64,000 bases of DNA from Leucobacter luti (lineage in GTDB: Bacteria > Actinomycetota > Actinomycetes > Actinomycetales > Microbacteriaceae): contig NZ_CP080492.1 of NCBI RefSeq assembly GCF_019464495.1, positions 434,001 to 498,000 of the forward strand, given 5' to 3'. Shown here in pieces: positions 50,223 through 58,840 of the stretch (its first letter is position 1; the number at the start of each line of letters is the position of its first letter). The position numbers were made by a program, and so were the translations under genes. The notes under the pieces are model-generated. The model made no database searches. It had not been told where the DNA came from and worked only from the letters and a program-made list of their open reading frames with translations.

Positions 50223-50960
50223 CTATGCGATGCGCGTCGCGTCTCCCAGCTGCGCTTCGAGCCGCGCGGCAGCCTCCACCACGATCCTGCCGCACTCTGC
50301 CTCGCTCGCCCCCGAGAGCCGAAACGACGGACCCACAATGCTCAGTGCGCCAACGATTTCACCGCTTGCGTCGCGCACAGGCGCAGCAATCACCGTCGCA
50401 TCTTTCGTGATGACCGCTTGCAGGGCAGAGTACTCCCCCGCTGGCACCTCACCCCGCAGGGCGAGGCCCACGGCAGAGCCCTCCATCGGCACGAATCGCC
50501 CTGCCCAGCCGGAGAGTCCGACGTGTCGAATGGGTTGGTCACTCTGCACCTCACGGAGGTACAGGTAGCTCTGCGCTGGCCCTGGCACGCTGAGGTAGCT
50601 TGACTCCCCTGTCAGCTGCATCAGTTCAGTGAGCACCGGCACCGAGAGATCGACCAGACTGGGCGGGAGGACCGGCTGCGAAGCCAGCCGCGTATTGGCG
50701 AATCGCGCACCCATTTCGTACTGGCCCTCATCATCTTTGGCCACGAAACCCCACTCCTCGAGCGCCCGCAAGAGGCGCAAGACAGTACTCGCGGGCAGTG
50801 CCACGTTGCGCGCGAGCACACTGAGCGTTTGCGGACCGTGCTCAACCACGTGTGTCAGCACACGTAAGGCGCGGTGCACTGAGCGGGGGCCATTGGCGCT
50901 CTCCGCCTGAGACGTGTCGGCCGACGGCAGAATGAGGTTGTCGAGTTCTGAACTCACCAC
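50223..50960 (-). CDS. IclR-family regulator of the hut locus
   Basis: 245 residues. N-terminal winged helix (SVHRALRVLTHVVEHGPQTLSVLARNVALPASTVLRLLRALEEWGFV, in pieces) and a C-terminal IclR effector domain (ESSYLSVPGPAQ, AVGLALRGEVPAGEY, GALSIVGPSFRLSG). It overlaps the hutH end; GTG 50960 gives the better spacing from GGAGGA, while GTG 50957 forms a GTGA overlap. Probably controls the divergent hutI/hutU promoters at the palindrome 53789-53804 (inference). Confidence 0.9.
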   Translation of the reverse strand: MVSSELDNLILPSADTSQAESANGPRSVHRALRVLTHVVEHGPQTLSVLARNVALPASTVLRLLRALEEWGFVAKDDEGQYEMGARFANTRLASQPVLPPSLVDLSVPVLTELMQLTGESSYLSVPGPAQSYLYLREVQSDQPIRHVGLSGWAGRFVPMEGSAVGLALRGEVPAGEYSALQAVITKDATVIAAPVRDASGEIVGALSIVGPSFRLSGASEAECGRIVVEAAARLEAQLGDATRIA

Positions 50961-52390
50961 GGTTGTTTTCCTCCCTGCACGAGAGCCGTGTCGCCACTGG
51001 TGGCGATGGCGGCCAGCGCGCGCGTGGCCTCGGCTAAATCCCATGTTAGGTCACGATCACTCAAGTCGGGGTCGGGCGTGTACGTCTGCGTCAGGTGGCG
51101 TGCGGCTGAGCTTGTCAGCTCGCCGCGGCTGATCCAGAGTCGCGCCTGCGCGAGCAGCAACGCCGCCTGGATGGTGGCAAATGCCCGATCCACACGTCCC
51201 AGCTCGCGCACCAGCATGGGGGTGAACGGGGCATGTTCTTCCACGCCGCGGGAGATGTGGATCCCATGAGATGCTGCTGTGCCGCAAGCCGCGCGGATCT
51301 CTGCGAGCGCTGATGCTGCCGCGTACTCAAGCATCATCGCACCGGTCGCGTCGGGCGTGCCATCGGTCAGGAAGTCGGGGGCCCCAGTGACGCTCCCGTC
51401 AAGCAGCATCGTGAGCCGGTTCACCATCAGCGCGGCTTCATTCGAGATCGCCCCCAGGAGCTGCTGCACTGACAGCGCCAGCGCGATCGTGTAGAAGTTG
51501 CCCACGTGCACGACATCTCGACCGGGTACGTCGATGAGCGGGTTCTCATGTGCGCCGTTGATCCCGCGCAGCGTCTCCTCAGAGACGTTCCGCCAGGCGG
51601 CGATCACGGCCCCGAGGGATTGCGGAATGAGACGCAGCGCGAATGGATCCTGGATCCGAGCGGGCGCCACCCCCGAGGGCCGCTGCACTCGATTTCGAAT
51701 CGCGGCAGCGACATCTTGGACCGCCTGCGCCTGCCTGGCGAGCGCCGACGCGGAGAGATGCTCCAGATTGCCACCGAGAGCGTGGATGTGCGCGGCGTTA
51801 ATGTGCACGCTCGCGAGCAGCGTGCGCTCGATACTCCGCAGCGTCAGCGCGGCGTCCGCGAGAGTCAGGGCACTGCTGCTCATCACCGGCAGTCCATCAC
51901 TTGGGGCCGGCTGCATCGCCCCCGAATCGTGAAGGTGCAGAGCCGCGGTCGCAAGTGGGGCAAGGTCTCCAGTGCCGATCGACGATCCGTGCCAGACAAT
52001 CGGGAGCGAAGCCGCTGGCGCACTCACCGCATCAGCAAATGCACGGGCGACGGGAAGGCTTACTCCGGATCCTCCCCGCGACACCTGGACCGCACGCACC
52101 GCGAGCATGCCGCGTGTACGATCCTCCCCCGCCTGCTCGCCGGAACCGAGCGCGTGGCTGCGCCAAAGCCGCAGGCAGGAGTCCACGTCACGCTGCACAG
52201 CGACACTTCGCTTTGCGCCGACGCCAGTTGACAGGCCATACACCGGGCGTTCGATTGCCAGCGAGCACAGGAGTTCGTGCGCCGCGGCGACGCGCCCCTC
52301 AGCAGCCGGATCGAGCGAGAGAGTTTCGCCTCCGGTTGCCACTGCTTCGATTTCTGCGAGGCTCAGCCCCGCTGCACCGATCGTAATCAC
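50954..52390 (-). CDS. hutH: Histidine ammonia-lyase-like protein (atypical MIO motif)
   Basis: 478 residues, aromatic amino-acid lyase family. Locus position says HutH: histidine to urocanate plus ammonia. Conserved Tyr in PVYGLSTGVGA, IQDPFALRLIPQSLGA, GAHENPLIDV, HVGNFY and SNEAALMVNRLTMLLDG. The active-site loop reads SSIGTGDLAPLA instead of the usual G-A-S-G-D-L: one residue shorter, with Thr-Gly where Ala-Ser-Gly forms the MIO electrophile. DNA there is unambiguous, with no frameshift. Start GTG 52390 overlaps the hutI stop (GTGA). Activity on histidine needs testing. Confidence 0.85.
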   Translation of the reverse strand: MITIGAAGLSLAEIEAVATGGETLSLDPAAEGRVAAAHELLCSLAIERPVYGLSTGVGAKRSVAVQRDVDSCLRLWRSHALGSGEQAGEDRTRGMLAVRAVQVSRGGSGVSLPVARAFADAVSAPAASLPIVWHGSSIGTGDLAPLATAALHLHDSGAMQPAPSDGLPVMSSSALTLADAALTLRSIERTLLASVHINAAHIHALGGNLEHLSASALARQAQAVQDVAAAIRNRVQRPSGVAPARIQDPFALRLIPQSLGAVIAAWRNVSEETLRGINGAHENPLIDVPGRDVVHVGNFYTIALALSVQQLLGAISNEAALMVNRLTMLLDGSVTGAPDFLTDGTPDATGAMMLEYAAASALAEIRAACGTAASHGIHISRGVEEHAPFTPMLVRELGRVDRAFATIQAALLLAQARLWISRGELTSSAARHLTQTYTPDPDLSDRDLTWDLAEATRALAAIATSGDTALVQGGKQPW

Positions 52391-53778
52391 GAGACCGCCC
52401 CGACCTCTGCTGCGACGCGAGTTCGCACTCGACCGCGCTCCGCGACCAGCTCCCCATCGCGATAGACCTGGTGCACCAGATTGGAGCCGATTCGGTGCAC
52501 CACAGCGCCGTGGCTCGGCACGTCCCACAGCACAAAGTCCGCTCGCTTGCCAACGCCGAGGCTCCCGATCTCAGCAGCCAGGCCGAGTGCCGCGGCAGCG
52601 TTGATCGTGGCCATCTGCCAGACCTGGGCATAGGACCACCGGTACAGACGTGCAGCAAGTTGGAGCACGATCTGCATGGATGAGCAGGGAGAGGTGCCCG
52701 GGTTGTAGTCGGTCGAGAGGGCGAGTGCGGCGCCAGAATCACGCACCCGTTGCGCCCACGCAGCAAGGTCTTTGGCGGGTCGCCCGCCGGGTTGGAGCGA
52801 ACTGGTCATATCGAGCAGGTGTGCATTGGCGGTGGGGAAAACCACGCCAACAGAGCCGCTGGCCGCGAGTGCGGACAGCCCCGCATCGCTGACCTCGTCG
52901 AGGTGATCGACGGAGAGCGCGCCGAACTCCACCGCGAGTGCGGTCCCGCCGGCATCACCGGTTTGGTCCGCATGGAAGCGGAGCGCCAGTCCGAGTGCAC
53001 GGGCGGCTTCGGCGATCCTCCGACTTTCAGACGCTGTAAATGAGATCGGATCGCACGCGATATCGATCGAGTCGACGTCAGCCGCGATCTCCGGGAGCGT
53101 CGCGATCACCTCGTCGACATAGCCGGCGCGATCGGTGCGGAACTCGTCTGGCACCATGTGGGCACCGAGATACGATGAGACGATGCGAACGGGGTGGCCC
53201 AGTTCGCTGGCCAAGCGCACGAGCCGCACCTCTTCCGCTCGCGCAAGGCCGTAGCCACTCTTGACCTCGACAGTGGTGGTGCCATTCACCAGCAGATCGT
53301 CCAGCACCGCCCGCCCGCCAGCCAGGAGCGCGCCGTCACTCGCCTCGCGCGTACCGGTAATCGTGGAGAGAATCCCGCCACCGATGCCGAGTGACGGCGC
53401 TTCGAGCACTTTCCCTTCCCAGTCTTCGTGTCGCGTGCCTCCATGCAGCAGATGGGTGTGCGGATCCACGAATCCGGGGCTCACAAGCCGTCCGCTCGCG
53501 TCTTCGACCCGTGACGCGGTGTACGTCGCACTGAGCTCCGCAGTCGTGCCGACCGCGACAATGCGGCCGTCCACGACCGCGAGCGCACCGTCCGGGATGA
53601 GCTCGAGCGTGTCGAGCTGCGTGGCGCGGGCTGGCAGGGAGTCAGGAGTGCGGGCCGTCAGGAGTTCTGCGGCGTGGATGACGAGGAGGTCGACGTTGAT
53701 CTTCACGGTGGCCCTTTCCGCACCAGGCGGCGCGATTTGCGGCTGGCTCTTGACAGCCGGGTCGAGATTCTGTTTCAT
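52387..53778 (-). CDS. hutI: Imidazolonepropionase HutI
   Basis: 463-residue amidohydrolase that opens the imidazolone ring to N-formimino-L-glutamate. Metal-site motif FVDPHTHLLHGGTRHEDW, then VEVKSGYGL, SYLGAHMVPDEF, LRFHADQTGD, SVDHLDEVSD and ALSTDYNPGTSP are all present and typical. The first 40 residues are a non-conserved extension. ATG 53778 lies 7 nt after TAGTAT on the minus strand, so the message may be leaderless; the inverted repeat 53789-53804 lies between its -35 (TTGTTT) and -10. Co-translated with hutH. Confidence 0.93.
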   Translation of the reverse strand: MKQNLDPAVKSQPQIAPPGAERATVKINVDLLVIHAAELLTARTPDSLPARATQLDTLELIPDGALAVVDGRIVAVGTTAELSATYTASRVEDASGRLVSPGFVDPHTHLLHGGTRHEDWEGKVLEAPSLGIGGGILSTITGTREASDGALLAGGRAVLDDLLVNGTTTVEVKSGYGLARAEEVRLVRLASELGHPVRIVSSYLGAHMVPDEFRTDRAGYVDEVIATLPEIAADVDSIDIACDPISFTASESRRIAEAARALGLALRFHADQTGDAGGTALAVEFGALSVDHLDEVSDAGLSALAASGSVGVVFPTANAHLLDMTSSLQPGGRPAKDLAAWAQRVRDSGAALALSTDYNPGTSPCSSMQIVLQLAARLYRWSYAQVWQMATINAAAALGLAAEIGSLGVGKRADFVLWDVPSHGAVVHRIGSNLVHQVYRDGELVAERGRVRTRVAAEVGAVS

Positions 53779-53788
53779 GTAGTGAATA

Positions 53789-53804
53789 CTAATGGTTTCA
53801 TTAG
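53789..53804. promoter_or_regulatory. Palindromic operator between hutI and hutU
   Basis: CTAATG-GTTT-CATTAG, perfect 6-bp arms, in the divergent promoter region and overlapping the hutI promoter core. The best candidate site for the locus IclR regulator. Confidence 0.6.
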
Positions 53805-53828
53805 ATGGCAAACAAGGGAGTTTCTGGA

Positions 53829-55472
53829 ATGAACCGTATTGTCTCGGCTACCGGATCGCAGCTGCGCTGCAAGGGGTGGCGCCAGGAGGGGATCCTGCGC
53901 ATGCTCGAGAACACTCTCGCCAACGCCGAGCGCCAGGAAGACCTCGTCATCTACGGCGGAATTGGCAAAGCCGCACGCGATTGGCCGAGTCTGCACGGCA
54001 TCGTAGATGAGCTCAAACAACTTGAGGAGCACGAGTCACTGATCGTGCAGTCGGGCCGCGCCATTGCCGTGATGCGGACCACAGTTGCCGCCCCCATGGT
54101 GCTCATCGCCAACGCAAACGTGGTGCCGCGCGCTGCCACCCCTGAGCAGTTCTTCGCGCTGAGCGATGCTGGCCTCACCATGCACGGCCAATACACCGCT
54201 GGCAGCTGGGCGTATATCGGCGGCCAGGGCATCGTGCAGGGCACATTCGAGACGTTCGCTGCAGCAGCCGAGCGTCACTTCGGGGGCGACCTCACGGGTC
54301 GCATTGTCTTCACCGCCGGGATCGGCGGGATGGGCCAAGCCCAGGGCCGCGCCGTACGCATGAACGGCGGGGTGGCCCTCATTGCCGATGTCGACGCCGA
54401 TCGGATCCGAGACAGAATTGACACGGGGGCCGTTGACGAACTCGCAGCGTCAATCCCAGCCGCCTGGGAACGGGCAGCCAAGGCAGCAGCAATGCACACT
54501 CCACTGGTGGTCGCTGTCGCGGCGAACGCTGCAGACGTCGCCGAGTGGCTCCTCGCCGAGGGCCGTATCCCTGACCTCGCCACCGACCAGACGAGTGCAC
54601 ACGATTTGCTGCGCGGGTACGTGCCAAGCGGCCACGACGCTGCGTCGGCCGCAGTGCTTCGCGACACAGACCCTGAGCGGTATCGCGAGCTTTCAGCACT
54701 CACCCTCACCCGGCACGTCGACGCGCTGCTCGGGCTTGCGAAGGCCGGATCCGTGGTCTTCGAATACGGCAACGACTTGCGCATGGCGGCTCAGCGCATT
54801 GGGCACACGCACGCGATGGACATTCCCGGCTTTGTGCCCGAATTCATCCGCCCCTCCTTCGCCGTCGGTCGCGGCCCATTTCGCTGGGTGTGCCTGAGCG
54901 GTGAACTCGCTGACCGGGATGTCCTCGACACCGCAGCTCGCGCACTCTTTCCCACCGACCAGAAACTCGCAACGTGGCTCGAGAAAGCCGGCGGCGAAAC
55001 GCCCGTCGAGGGGCTCCCCGCGCGCATCTGCTGGCTCGGTCACGGACAGCGCGCGCTGATGGCAGCGCGCATCAACGAGTTGGTCGCGTCTGGGGAGCTG
55101 GCCGGGCCCGTTGCGATCACCCGCGATCACCTCGATTCAGGCTCATGCGCCTATCCCACCAGGGAGACCGAGCTCATGCCCGATGGCTCCGATGCCATCG
55201 CAGACTGGCCCTATCTGAATGCCATGCTCAACGTTGCCGGCGGCGCCGACCTCGTCGCGGTGCACCAGAATGCTGGCGTCATTGGCGGCTCCGCCTCCGC
55301 CGGCATGACCGTGGTGCTCGATGGCTCCGAATTGTCAGCGCAGCGCGCGGCGATCTGCTTCGAAAACGATCCCGCCATTGGCGTGATCCGGCATCTCACC
55401 GCCGGCGTCCCGGAGTCGGCGGCCTACCTCCCGACGAGCGGGATCAATGCCGTAGTCGGGTGGCAGTCATGA
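53829..55472 (+). CDS. hutU: Urocanate hydratase HutU
   Basis: 547-residue urocanase converting urocanate to imidazolonepropionate with NAD. Typical motifs: N-terminal GSQLRCKGWRQEGILRMLENTL, HGQYTAGSWAYIGGQGIVQGT, NAD loop FTAGIGGMGQAQGRAV, ITRDHLDSGSCAYPTRETE and NVAGGADLVAVHQNAGVIGG. The active-site Cys region is DSGSCAYP. ATG 53829 has AAGGGAG 7-8 nt upstream; ATG 53805 overlaps the operator and is less likely. First gene of the rightward hut operon. Confidence 0.95.
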   Translation: MNRIVSATGSQLRCKGWRQEGILRMLENTLANAERQEDLVIYGGIGKAARDWPSLHGIVDELKQLEEHESLIVQSGRAIAVMRTTVAAPMVLIANANVVPRAATPEQFFALSDAGLTMHGQYTAGSWAYIGGQGIVQGTFETFAAAAERHFGGDLTGRIVFTAGIGGMGQAQGRAVRMNGGVALIADVDADRIRDRIDTGAVDELAASIPAAWERAAKAAAMHTPLVVAVAANAADVAEWLLAEGRIPDLATDQTSAHDLLRGYVPSGHDAASAAVLRDTDPERYRELSALTLTRHVDALLGLAKAGSVVFEYGNDLRMAAQRIGHTHAMDIPGFVPEFIRPSFAVGRGPFRWVCLSGELADRDVLDTAARALFPTDQKLATWLEKAGGETPVEGLPARICWLGHGQRALMAARINELVASGELAGPVAITRDHLDSGSCAYPTRETELMPDGSDAIADWPYLNAMLNVAGGADLVAVHQNAGVIGGSASAGMTVVLDGSELSAQRAAICFENDPAIGVIRHLTAGVPESAAYLPTSGINAVVGWQS

Positions 55473-56422
55473 TCAGCGTCCCCACGCGCGCGATCCGGCC
55501 AGCCTGTCCACCGTTTCCCGGAGCCACGCCCGCAGAGCCAGGCACCCCCGCCGACTTCGTCGTCGTCGGCGTCCCCTACGGCTCGCCCTACCGCATGAGC
55601 GGAGTGCACTCCGACGCTGCGAACGCGCCCGCCAAGTTCAGAGAGCGCGCTGCCACCCGCTTCGCCGAGCATGGGAACCGCTACGACTTCGCGCTTGGCG
55701 GCACAATGCTTGGGGACACAGGCTGCACGCTCATCGATGTCGGTGATCTTGACGGAGACCCGCGCGACATTGACGGCAATGGACGAGCCGCGACCGCCTT
55801 CCTCGCAGGGATCGTCTCTCGAGGTGGCGTGCCACTCGTGCTCGGGGGCGATGACAGTGTCCCGATCCTGCTTGCGCGCGCATTCGAAGCTGCGTCCCCA
55901 CGCGTGAATGTCCTCCAGATCGACGCGCACATCGACTTCGCAGACGTCGTCGGAGGAATCGACGACGGCTACTCCAGCCCAGTGCGACGCATACGCGAAA
56001 TGCCCTGGATCGGGCAGATCGTGCAAGTGGGCGCACGCGGCACCGGCAGCGCGACACCACAGGATCTCACGGACGCGGTGGCAGCAGGAAACCTCCTCTT
56101 CCCTGCCGCCAGCGTGCACCAAAACGGCATCGAAACGGTGCTTGAAGCCATGGATACGACGCTCCCCTGGCTCATCACCCTCGACGTAGATGGGCTCGAC
56201 CCGACGATCGCCCCGGGCACCAGTTGCCCGCTCCCCGGCGGACTCAGCTATCTCCAGGCCGAAACACTGCTCAGCGCTTTTGGCGATCGACATCGGCTCG
56301 CAGCCATCGACGTCGTTGAGCACTTCCCCGGCCTCGACATACGCGACACCACATCGCTCACCCTCGCGCGACTTCTGGCCACGCTCATAGGCCGCTCCGC
56401 CCGACAGAAAGGCTCCCGCTGA
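55469..56422 (+). CDS. hutG: Formimidoylglutamase/ureohydrolase HutG
   Basis: 317-residue arginase/agmatinase-fold enzyme; in this operon the likely reaction is N-formimino-glutamate to glutamate plus formamide. Metal motifs: GGDDSVPI (where most members have GGDHS), DAHIDF and TLDVDGLDP. The His-to-Asp change removes one manganese ligand of the classic site; DAHID and DxDxxDP remain. The N-terminus is unusual (FVVVGVPYGSPYRMSGVHSDAANAP), with a substrate-loop typical of agmatinase-like proteins. Overlaps the hutU stop (ATGA). Confidence 0.85.
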   Translation: MISVPTRAIRPACPPFPGATPAEPGTPADFVVVGVPYGSPYRMSGVHSDAANAPAKFRERAATRFAEHGNRYDFALGGTMLGDTGCTLIDVGDLDGDPRDIDGNGRAATAFLAGIVSRGGVPLVLGGDDSVPILLARAFEAASPRVNVLQIDAHIDFADVVGGIDDGYSSPVRRIREMPWIGQIVQVGARGTGSATPQDLTDAVAAGNLLFPAASVHQNGIETVLEAMDTTLPWLITLDVDGLDPTIAPGTSCPLPGGLSYLQAETLLSAFGDRHRLAAIDVVEHFPGLDIRDTTSLTLARLLATLIGRSARQKGSR

Positions 56423-57495
56423 TGATCGAGTTCAGAAATGTCGAGAAACGCTACCCGGACGGCACTCTCGCTGTCGAGCGCCTCAACTTAGAGATTCCAT
56501 TCGGGAAGACCACGGTCTTCGTGGGTCCCAGCGGCTGCGGCAAAACCACGAGCCTCAGGATGATCAATCGGATGATCGCGCCGAGCTCCGGTCAGATCAT
56601 GATCGACGGCACTGACGCTGCCCAGATCAACACCGGTGAGCTGCGGCGCAGCATCGGCTACGTGATCCAGAACGCCGGCCTGTTTCCACACCGCACCGTG
56701 CTGCAAAACATCATGACCGTGCCGCGACTCAACGGTGTCCCCAAAGCACAAGCCGCCGAGCGAGCGCGACTACTCATGCACACCGTAGGTCTTGACGAGT
56801 CGTTCGCGAACAAGTTTCCCACGCAGCTCTCAGGCGGACAACAGCAGCGCGTCGGGGTGGCCAGGGCGCTCGCCGCGGAGCCCTCAGTGCTGCTCATGGA
56901 CGAGCCCTTCTCAGCACTCGATCCCATCGTGCGCACCGAGTTACAGGACGAGTTCATGCGACTCGGGGCCGAACTGGGGACCACGATCGTGTTCGTGACC
57001 CACGACATCGATGAAGCGGTGAAGGTCGGAGATCGTATCGCGGTCTTCGCCAAGGGTGGCCAGCTCGCCCAGTTCGACACCCCAGCCAAGATCCTCACCC
57101 AGCCGGCGAATCAGTTCGTCGCAGACTTTGTCGGTCGCGATCGCGGATACCGCGGGCTGTCATTCGCCGGAGACGCCGCTCTCGTCGCCACCCCGGTCAC
57201 ATCAGTGCGAGTGGATGACGCACCGACGCCGGGCAACCCCCGCGACTGGGTGGTGCTCTGCGATGCCGCAGACCGCACGCTGGGATGGATGCGCAGAGAG
57301 GATCCCCCTCGCTTCGAATCGGCCTACGGATCCGCAGCCGTCTACCGCAACGGTGACTCGATGCGCGTGATTCTAGACGCCGTACTCATGAGCCCCTCTG
57401 GCCGCGCGGTGCACGTCGATGAGGCGCGACGCCCCCTCGGCAGTGTGGGCATTGAAGAGCTCGTCGCGGCGGGCCTCACTCGGGCACACGCATGA
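56422..57495 (+). CDS. ABC transporter ATPase (QAT/OpuC family) of the hut operon
   Basis: 357 residues. Walker A FVGPSGCGKTTSLRMINR, Q-loop YVIQNAGLFPH, signature LSGGQQQRVGVARAL, Walker B VLLMDEPFSALDP, H-loop VTHDIDEAVK. The family pattern is that of quaternary-amine/osmoprotectant importers. The C-terminal 100 residues form a degenerate CBS-like regulatory region. The start overlaps the hutG stop by one base (TGATG). With two permeases and a binding protein it forms a full importer inside the hut operon, so histidine or urocanate is the likely cargo, as in rhizobial HutXWV. Confidence 0.9.
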   Translation: MIEFRNVEKRYPDGTLAVERLNLEIPFGKTTVFVGPSGCGKTTSLRMINRMIAPSSGQIMIDGTDAAQINTGELRRSIGYVIQNAGLFPHRTVLQNIMTVPRLNGVPKAQAAERARLLMHTVGLDESFANKFPTQLSGGQQQRVGVARALAAEPSVLLMDEPFSALDPIVRTELQDEFMRLGAELGTTIVFVTHDIDEAVKVGDRIAVFAKGGQLAQFDTPAKILTQPANQFVADFVGRDRGYRGLSFAGDAALVATPVTSVRVDDAPTPGNPRDWVVLCDAADRTLGWMRREDPPRFESAYGSAAVYRNGDSMRVILDAVLMSPSGRAVHVDEARRPLGSVGIEELVAAGLTRAHA

Positions 57496-58139
57496 TCCAG
57501 TGGCTTGCTGACAACGCCGCTCGCGTGGCACAGCTCGCGGGATTGCACGCAACGCTCGCGCTCGCCGCCACCGTGATCGGACTGCTCCTCGCAGTCGTCG
57601 TTGGATCACTCGTGGCGCGCCGCCCGCGAATCTCCGGCGTGCTCCTCACCGCAAGCGGGGTCCTGTTCACGATTCCCTCGCTGACGCTCTTCATCTTCAT
57701 CCCACTGATCATCGGCACCCAGATCTTAGATCCCCAGAACATCGTGATCGCACTCACGGTCTACACCTTCGCACTGCTGTTTGGCGGAGTCATTGAGGCG
57801 CTGCACTCCGTGCCAGAGGAGACCATGCAGGCATCAGCAGCGATGGGCATGGGACCTGTCCGGCGGTTGTTCCAGATCGAGCTTCCGATGGCGATCCCAG
57901 TGATTGCCGCGAACCTTCGAGTGGCAGCGGTGTCAAACGTCAGCCTCGTCAGCGTCGGCGCCCTCATCGGCGTTGGTGGCCTCGGCGACCTGTTCACTGA
58001 GGGATTCCAGCGCTCCTACCTCGTGCCGATTGTGTGGGGCATCATCTTCACCGTGGTGCTCGCGCTGCTCGTTGACCTGGTGGTCGTCGTGCTGGAGCGA
58101 CTGGCCACGCCTTGGGTTCGGGCGGGAGAAGCACGATGA
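57492..58139 (+). CDS. ABC transporter permease 1 (QAT family)
   Basis: 215 residues with about six membrane helices. Family coupling loop: EETMQASAAMGMGPVRRLFQIELPMAIPVIAANLR (in pieces). VSLVSVGALIGVGGLGDLFTEGF follows, typical of OpuCB-like permeases. ATG overlaps the ATPase stop, and its own stop overlaps the next start (ATGA both), giving tight coupling. Confidence 0.92.
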   Translation: MIQWLADNAARVAQLAGLHATLALAATVIGLLLAVVVGSLVARRPRISGVLLTASGVLFTIPSLTLFIFIPLIIGTQILDPQNIVIALTVYTFALLFGGVIEALHSVPEETMQASAAMGMGPVRRLFQIELPMAIPVIAANLRVAAVSNVSLVSVGALIGVGGLGDLFTEGFQRSYLVPIVWGIIFTVVLALLVDLVVVVLERLATPWVRAGEAR

Positions 58140-58840
58140 TCTTCACACAGATTTGGGCGTTCCTCTCGAACCCGGTGAACTGGTCAGGACCAGAGGGTAT
58201 TCCAGTGCGCTTGCTCGAGCATCTCGGCTACACGGCGATCGTGATCCTGATCGCACTCGCCATCGCACTTCCGCTCGGCGCGATCATCGGCCACACCCGC
58301 CGCGGTGCGTGGCTCGTGATCGGAGTGGCGAACGCCTCACGCGCGCTGCCAACACTCGGGCTCCTCACGCTCATGGTGCTGCTCCTCGGACTCGGTTTCC
58401 TACCCGCGGTGATCGTGCTCGTGATCCTCGCAATTCCGCCGATCCTCACTGCAACCTACGCCGGCATCCGTGGCGTCTCCCCCACAGTCGTCGATGCCGC
58501 GCGAGGTATGGGCATGCCGGAATGGCAGATCCTCCTCACCGTCGAGCTCCCGATCGCAATGCCGATCGTGCTCGGTGGGCTCCGCTCCGCGATCCTGCAG
58601 GTCGTGGCCACCGCGACCGTCGCCGCGTACATCGCGCTCGGCGGGCTCGGCAGATTCCTCCTCGATGGCCTGGCGCTCCGCGACTACGGCCAGATGGCCG
58701 TGGGCGCGATTCTGGTCGCAGCGCTCGCGATCGCGATTGACCTGCTCTTCCTCGCCTTCGGAACCCGGAAGCCGAAGCCGGCGCAGAAGGCACCCGAAAC
58801 CACCACCCAATTGATACTCACACGTGAAAAGGAATCATGA
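58136..58840 (+). CDS. ABC transporter permease 2 (QAT family)
   Basis: 234 residues, similar to permease 1 but slightly longer at both ends (N-terminal IWAFLSNPVNWSGPEGIPVRL; C-terminal polar tail). Coupling loop: VVDAARGMGMPEWQILLTVELPIAMPIVLGGLR. ATG 58136 overlaps the preceding stop; its stop overlaps the binding-protein start (ATGA). Confidence 0.92.
   Translation: MIFTQIWAFLSNPVNWSGPEGIPVRLLEHLGYTAIVILIALAIALPLGAIIGHTRRGAWLVIGVANASRALPTLGLLTLMVLLLGLGFLPAVIVLVILAIPPILTATYAGIRGVSPTVVDAARGMGMPEWQILLTVELPIAMPIVLGGLRSAILQVVATATVAAYIALGGLGRFLLDGLALRDYGQMAVGAILVAALAIAIDLLFLAFGTRKPKPAQKAPETTTQLILTREKES

Noticed and set aside
49818..50603. 261-codon rightward open frame
   Set aside because: It runs antisense through the IclR gene, has a skewed Arg/Pro/Ala composition and no recognisable domain; typical GC-rich shadow frame.
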